From CAYSLU01 sp964431965 (GTDB taxonomy: Bacteria; Verrucomicrobiota; Kiritimatiellia; CAIKKV01; CAYSLU01): DNA of 64,000 nucleotides. This document shows, piece after piece, positions 60,340-64,000 of the stretch. The notes below the pieces were generated by a model, which made no database searches, was not told where the DNA came from, and saw only the letters and a program-made list of their open reading frames with translations. Each line of letters starts with the position of its first letter. Positions within the stretch are counted from its first letter, which is position 1. The position numbers and the translations under genes were made by a program. The DNA lies in assembly GCA_964431965.1 (NCBI GenBank), contig CAYSLU010000015.1, forward strand, positions 1 to 64,000, in the 5' to 3' direction.

Positions 60340-62505
60340 ATGTATCCGGATCCCATCACGCCCCGGGCGCACCCCGGCCTGCTTCAAGATCCCGCGTATG
60401 ACCCGCACGGCGTGATGCCGGCCGGGTTTCCGGCTCATCCGCGCGTGTTCACAACGGCAGCCTACGTGGAGGGCGTCCGCGCTCGCCTGGCGCGGGGCGA
60501 GGCCGCCACGCTTCGCGCCTACGAGCACCTGCGCCGGTCCTGCGACGCGCCGGCGCCGGCGTCCGAGCCCGCCGATGCCGGGGCGTGCACGCGGCTGGGG
60601 CACCTCGCGCTGCGGCAGGGGCTGGCCGCGATGGTGCGGGACGACGCGGCCCTCCGCGAGCGAGGCGTGGCCAACCTGCGGGCGGCAGCCGCGATCCTGG
60701 CCAGCGTGAGCCTGAGCGGCTTCGAGATGGATCTGGCGTGGAACCTGGCGTGCGCGTACGACGTGCTGGCCGCCGGCCCGCTCGCGCCGGATGTCGATCT
60801 GCTCGCACGGAAAGCCCTGACGATGGCGATTCCGGCCTGGGACCGGAACCCGCACGCGACGTGCAATAACCAGAGTTCGTTCGGGATGCTGGGGCGGATG
60901 GTCTCGGCGGCCGCGCTCGGCGACCGCGGCGCCCTGCACGATTCGCTGTACGGCTGCGAGCGCGACGGGCGCTGGCGGTACGGGCTCATCCACCTGCTGC
61001 GGCACGACTTTCTGGCCGACGGCATGCACTGGGAGGGCGTCACGGGCTATCACATGCTGGTGATGCTCACCGTGGCCGAGATGCTGTCGATCCTGGAGCA
61101 CCTCGGCGTCGACCTCTGGCGGCGGGAGTTCCGTCCGCTGACGCACGACGACGGCTACGACCAGCACCGCGGCTATGGGCCGAAGGGCGGGAAGTGCATC
61201 CGGGCGGCGCTGGACGCCTTCTTCTACCAGGCGTTTCCCAACGGCGACTACAGCCACCTCCACGACCAGGTCCTGGGGAACATCCGCGGGACGCACGCCT
61301 GGTGGTCGTTCTTCAATAAGGCCTACGAGGTGTACGGCGATCCGAAGTATGCCTGGTTGCTCCAGCGCATGCGGGCCGCGAGCCCGGAGACGGCTGAAGC
61401 GCCGCTGCCCGCCTGGTTCCGGAACGGCCGGGGCGACATCGAGTTCCTGCGCCTGAGCGGGCTCGAGTATCCCGCCGGCCACTTCTCGTTCGCGGACGAC
61501 GCCCGGATCGGGCTGGCGGGCCGGCACGAGCGGGGGTGCTCGCTCTTCCCGATGCACGGGTCGGCGATCCTGCGGGCCGAGCCGGCGCGCGAGGACTCCG
61601 TGGCGGCGTACCTGTACTTCGGGCCGCACTGGGCGGGGCACCGCGGGCCGGCGGCGCTGCACCTGGACCTGCATGCCGGGGGGAGCCGGATCACGGTGGC
61701 GCCCCAGATCTTCCGCGACGGGTACAACGATCCGCGGCACCTGACATGGAACCGGACGACGATCGCGCACAACACGGTGACGATCGACGAAACGCCGATG
61801 TTTCCGTACGACTTCGAGACCGATTCGCTCTGGGAGTGCGACCTGTGGCGCGACGGGATATCGGATGGCCGGCTGGAGGGGTTCCAGCCCGGCGCGGGCG
61901 GGTTCCATGCCGTGCGCGCGAGCAACGAGAACGTGTATGATGGCGTCCGGCTCGACCGCACGGTCGCCGTCACGCGCGATTCGGTGGTGGACGTGTATCG
62001 GGTGGTGGGAGACCGAGAGCGGACGTGCGACTGGGCGATGCACGTGGTGGGCCGGCTCGCGACGCCCGCCCCGGCCGGGCCCATTGACCTGGGCGGCCGG
62101 CGCGGGTACCGGCATCTCGAGAACGCCCGGCGGCTGGCGACCCGCGACGGACAGCTGGATCTGTCGCTGCCGGGCCGCGCGGCGCCGGTCCGGCTGCTGG
62201 TGGTGATGCCGGAGGGGAGCGCGGAGGCGATCCTGGCGGACGACCCGGCGCGCGACGAGCGGGGGCACATCGCGGACTCGGAGCGGGCGACGGCGAGCCA
62301 GGCCGTGATCGTGCGGACGCGCGCGGCGAAGGCGTTGGTTGTCGCGGTCTGGTCGTTCGCCGCCGCCGGGCCTCGGAGCGTGCGGGTGACCGGGACGGCC
62401 GACGGCGACGTCGGGGTGGGGATCGAATCGGAGTCGGGCGCCGCGGCGTGGGACTTCCCGGCCGACGGGGCCGTGCGGCGGACAACGGGTGGTGCGCAGC
62501 CGTGA
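60340..62505 (+). CDS. Heparinase II/III-like polysaccharide lyase, no signal peptide
   Basis: The 721-aa product has an N-terminal alpha-toroid (about 40-330; RLGHLALRQGLAAMV, DGMHWEGVTGYHMLVML, YGCERDGRWRYGL) and a C-terminal beta-sandwich (about 380-700) with the heparinase II/III segment WNRTTIAHNTVTIDET. Unlike the lyase at 6988, it has no signal peptide, so it may act in the cytoplasm or leave by another route. The start has AGGAG seven bases upstream. Its TGA overlaps the GTG of the ABC-F gene (GTGA). Confidence 0.75.
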   Translation: MYPDPITPRAHPGLLQDPAYDPHGVMPAGFPAHPRVFTTAAYVEGVRARLARGEAATLRAYEHLRRSCDAPAPASEPADAGACTRLGHLALRQGLAAMVRDDAALRERGVANLRAAAAILASVSLSGFEMDLAWNLACAYDVLAAGPLAPDVDLLARKALTMAIPAWDRNPHATCNNQSSFGMLGRMVSAAALGDRGALHDSLYGCERDGRWRYGLIHLLRHDFLADGMHWEGVTGYHMLVMLTVAEMLSILEHLGVDLWRREFRPLTHDDGYDQHRGYGPKGGKCIRAALDAFFYQAFPNGDYSHLHDQVLGNIRGTHAWWSFFNKAYEVYGDPKYAWLLQRMRAASPETAEAPLPAWFRNGRGDIEFLRLSGLEYPAGHFSFADDARIGLAGRHERGCSLFPMHGSAILRAEPAREDSVAAYLYFGPHWAGHRGPAALHLDLHAGGSRITVAPQIFRDGYNDPRHLTWNRTTIAHNTVTIDETPMFPYDFETDSLWECDLWRDGISDGRLEGFQPGAGGFHAVRASNENVYDGVRLDRTVAVTRDSVVDVYRVVGDRERTCDWAMHVVGRLATPAPAGPIDLGGRRGYRHLENARRLATRDGQLDLSLPGRAAPVRLLVVMPEGSAEAILADDPARDERGHIADSERATASQAVIVRTRAAKALVVAVWSFAAAGPRSVRVTGTADGDVGVGIESESGAAAWDFPADGAVRRTTGGAQP

Positions 62506-64000
62506 TCAGCTTCCTGAATGTATCGGTCGGATATGGCGCGCAGCAGGTGCTCGCCGACGTGTCCTTTCAGCTCAACGCGGGAGAGCGGGTGGGGATCGTG
62601 GGGCCCAACGGGGCGGGGAAGAGCACGATCTTCTCGCTCATCACGGGCGAGACCAGCTCGGACCGCGGGGATGTGAGCGTCCCGCGCGGCGTGCGGATCA
62701 GCCACTTGCGCCAGCAGCTCGCTCCGGCGACCAGCGGCGAGACGCTGCTCGACTACGCCGAGAACGGGCTCCCGGCCCTGCACGCGATCCACCGCGAGAT
62801 CGAGGAGATCGAGCACGCCCTGCAAGCGGGAGCCGCGGAGCCGGAGCGGGGCCGGATGGTGCGCCGGCTGGGCGAGCTGCAGACGCAGTTCGAGCACATG
62901 GGCGGCTATGAGCTCACCTCGCGGGCGCAGGCCGCGCTGTGCGGCCTCGGCTTCACGGCCGAGGAGCTGAAGCGGCCGTTCGACTCCTTCAGCGGAGGGT
63001 GGCAGATGCGCGCCGAGCTGGCCCGCTCGCTGGTCGGGATGCCCGACCTGCTGCTGCTGGACGAGCCGACCAATTTCCTGGACATCCCGGCCGTCGAGTG
63101 GCTGCAGCGGTTCCTGCGCGGGTTCAGCGGGACGCTGCTGCTCATCTCGCACGACCGCTACCTGCTGAACTCGCTGTGCGACGTGACCCTCGAGGTTGCG
63201 GGCGGGTTGGTCACGCGCTACGCGGGCAACTACGACCGCTACGTGCGCGACCGGCAGCAGCGGCACGAGCAGATGGACTCGGCCCGCAAGAACCAGGACC
63301 GCCGGCGCGAGCAGATCTAGCGGTTCGTCGAGCGGTTCCGGGCCAAGAACACGAAGTCCTCGCAGGTGCAGAGCCGGATCAAGATGCTCGAGAAGATGGA
63401 GGAGGTCTCGGTCCCGCGCATCGAGGTGCGCGCGCCCCGGATCCGGGTCCCGCACCCGCCGCCGTGCGGAGTCGAAGTCATGCGGCTGGATGAGGCGGGG
63501 CTTTCGTACGACGGTTCCCGCTGGGTGTTCCGCGGGCTGGACCTGCGGATCGAGCGCGGCGACAAGCTGGGTTTGGTGGGCCTGAACGGCACGGGCAAGA
63601 CGACGCTGCTGCGCGTCCTCGCGGCGCGGCTGCCGCTTACCGAGGGGCGGCGCGTCGAGGGGCACCACGTGGTGGTCGGATACCAGGCGCAGGACTTCGC
63701 CGAGATGATGGACCCCGCGCGCACGGTGCTCGAGACGGCGCGCTCGGCCGCACCGGATCGCGCGGAGCGCGAGATCCGCAGCCTGCTCGGCGGGTTCTTC
63801 TTTTCCGGCGACGCGGTGGACAAGCGGGTGGCGGTGCTCAGCGGCGGCGAGAAGATGCGCCTCGCCTTCGCGCGGCTGCTGCTCGATCCGCCTAACTTCC
63901 TGCTGCTCGACGAGCCGACCACGCACCTCGACATCCCGTCGCGCGAGGCGCTGGAGCAGGCCCTCGCGGACTACGCCGGCACGCTGTGCATCGTGAGCCA
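62502..64000 (+). pseudogene. ABC-F ATPase gene with in-frame amber stop (3' end outside window)
   Basis: The gene starts at GTG 62502. The first ABC cassette is intact: GPNGAGKST (about 34-42), signature FSGGWQMR and LLLDEPTNFLD. The linker begins but codon 273 is TAG (63318-63320), in a position where relatives have Glu or Gln (REQI*RFVERFRAKN). The same frame then continues without a break through KNTKSSQVQSRIKMLEKM and the second cassette (GLNGTGKTT, LSGGEKMRLAFARLL, LLLDEPTTHLD) to the window edge. ABC-F proteins act on the ribosome or give antibiotic resistance. TAG is used as a normal stop elsewhere in the window (carA, gspE, gspF, coxC), so recoding is unlikely. It is a nonsense mutation, a sequencing error or a split gene. 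Confidence 0.85.

Noticed and set aside
63318..63320. Genome-wide amber recoding
   Set aside because: TAG ends several clearly complete genes in the window (carA, gspE, gspF, coxC).
1..64000. CRISPR array, rRNA or intact insertion sequence
   Set aside because: No regular repeat-spacer pattern, rRNA motif or transposase was found on either strand.

Overview
The window is GC-rich chromosomal DNA from a Gram-negative heterotroph. LpxL-type and heptosyltransferase-type lipid A/LPS genes and a type II secretion operon point to an outer membrane. An aa3-type cytochrome oxidase operon points to aerobic respiration. The many UroD-fold proteins, heparinase II/III proteins, Gfo/Idh oxidoreductase, neutral-ceramidase-like and GH-like orphan genes are typical of Planctomycetota, Kiritimatiellota/Lentisphaerota or Hydrogenedentota-type uncultured bacteria. 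I cannot fix the phylum from this sequence alone.

Layout. 1-850: debris of tandem tyrosine recombinase genes. 1005-6768 (minus): UroD-like protein, iron-sulfur flavoprotein, deacetylase-like protein, AI-2E-type permease and class III aminotransferase. 6988-14010 (plus): a secreted polysaccharide-degradation block (heparinase II/III-like lyase, LamG protein, DUF4091/GH123-like hydrolase). 14070-15326 (minus): Gfo/Idh oxidoreductase. 15569-18293 (plus): carA-guaA. 18418-19770: helicase-associated-domain protein, tRNA-Ser(CGA) and a GIY-YIG nuclease. 19865-22503 (minus): GGDEF protein and ceramidase-like hydrolase. 22657-30791 (plus): five consecutive genes (beta-propeller/CBM9 protein, U32 protein, UroD-like, fucose-isomerase-like, HAD phosphatase). 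30929-34430: lipoprotein, NUDIX, LpxL-like acyltransferase, DUF362 ferredoxin-like protein and a small ORF. 34560-36344: SGNH hydrolase fused to a UroD-like domain. 36346-47332 (minus): gspE-F-G-H-I-J-K-L-M-D. 47592-49190 (minus): GH-like protein. 49645-51198 (plus): secreted coiled-coil orphan. 51211-57162 (minus): DUF2231, SCO, coxA, coxC, cox4, coxB-DOMON, ctaB. 57469-64000 (plus): miaB, membrane protein, GT9, second heparinase II/III-like gene and an ABC-F gene split by an amber stop.

How the parts work together. The T2SS would export the signal-peptide-bearing polysaccharide enzymes. Sugar-processing genes (Gfo/Idh, propeller/CBM9, fucose-isomerase-like, SGNH) fit use of complex glycans. 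Several promoters with TTGAC-like -35 boxes can be read directly, and two carry perfect dyads between -35 and -10. The most unusual items are the cytochrome oxidase subunit II with a C-terminal DOMON domain, the SGNH-UroD fusion, minor pseudopilins with Ala at -1, a 75-bp palindromic element that supplies the stop codon of the acyltransferase gene, and the amber-interrupted ABC-F gene. No CRISPR array, rRNA or intact mobile element was seen.
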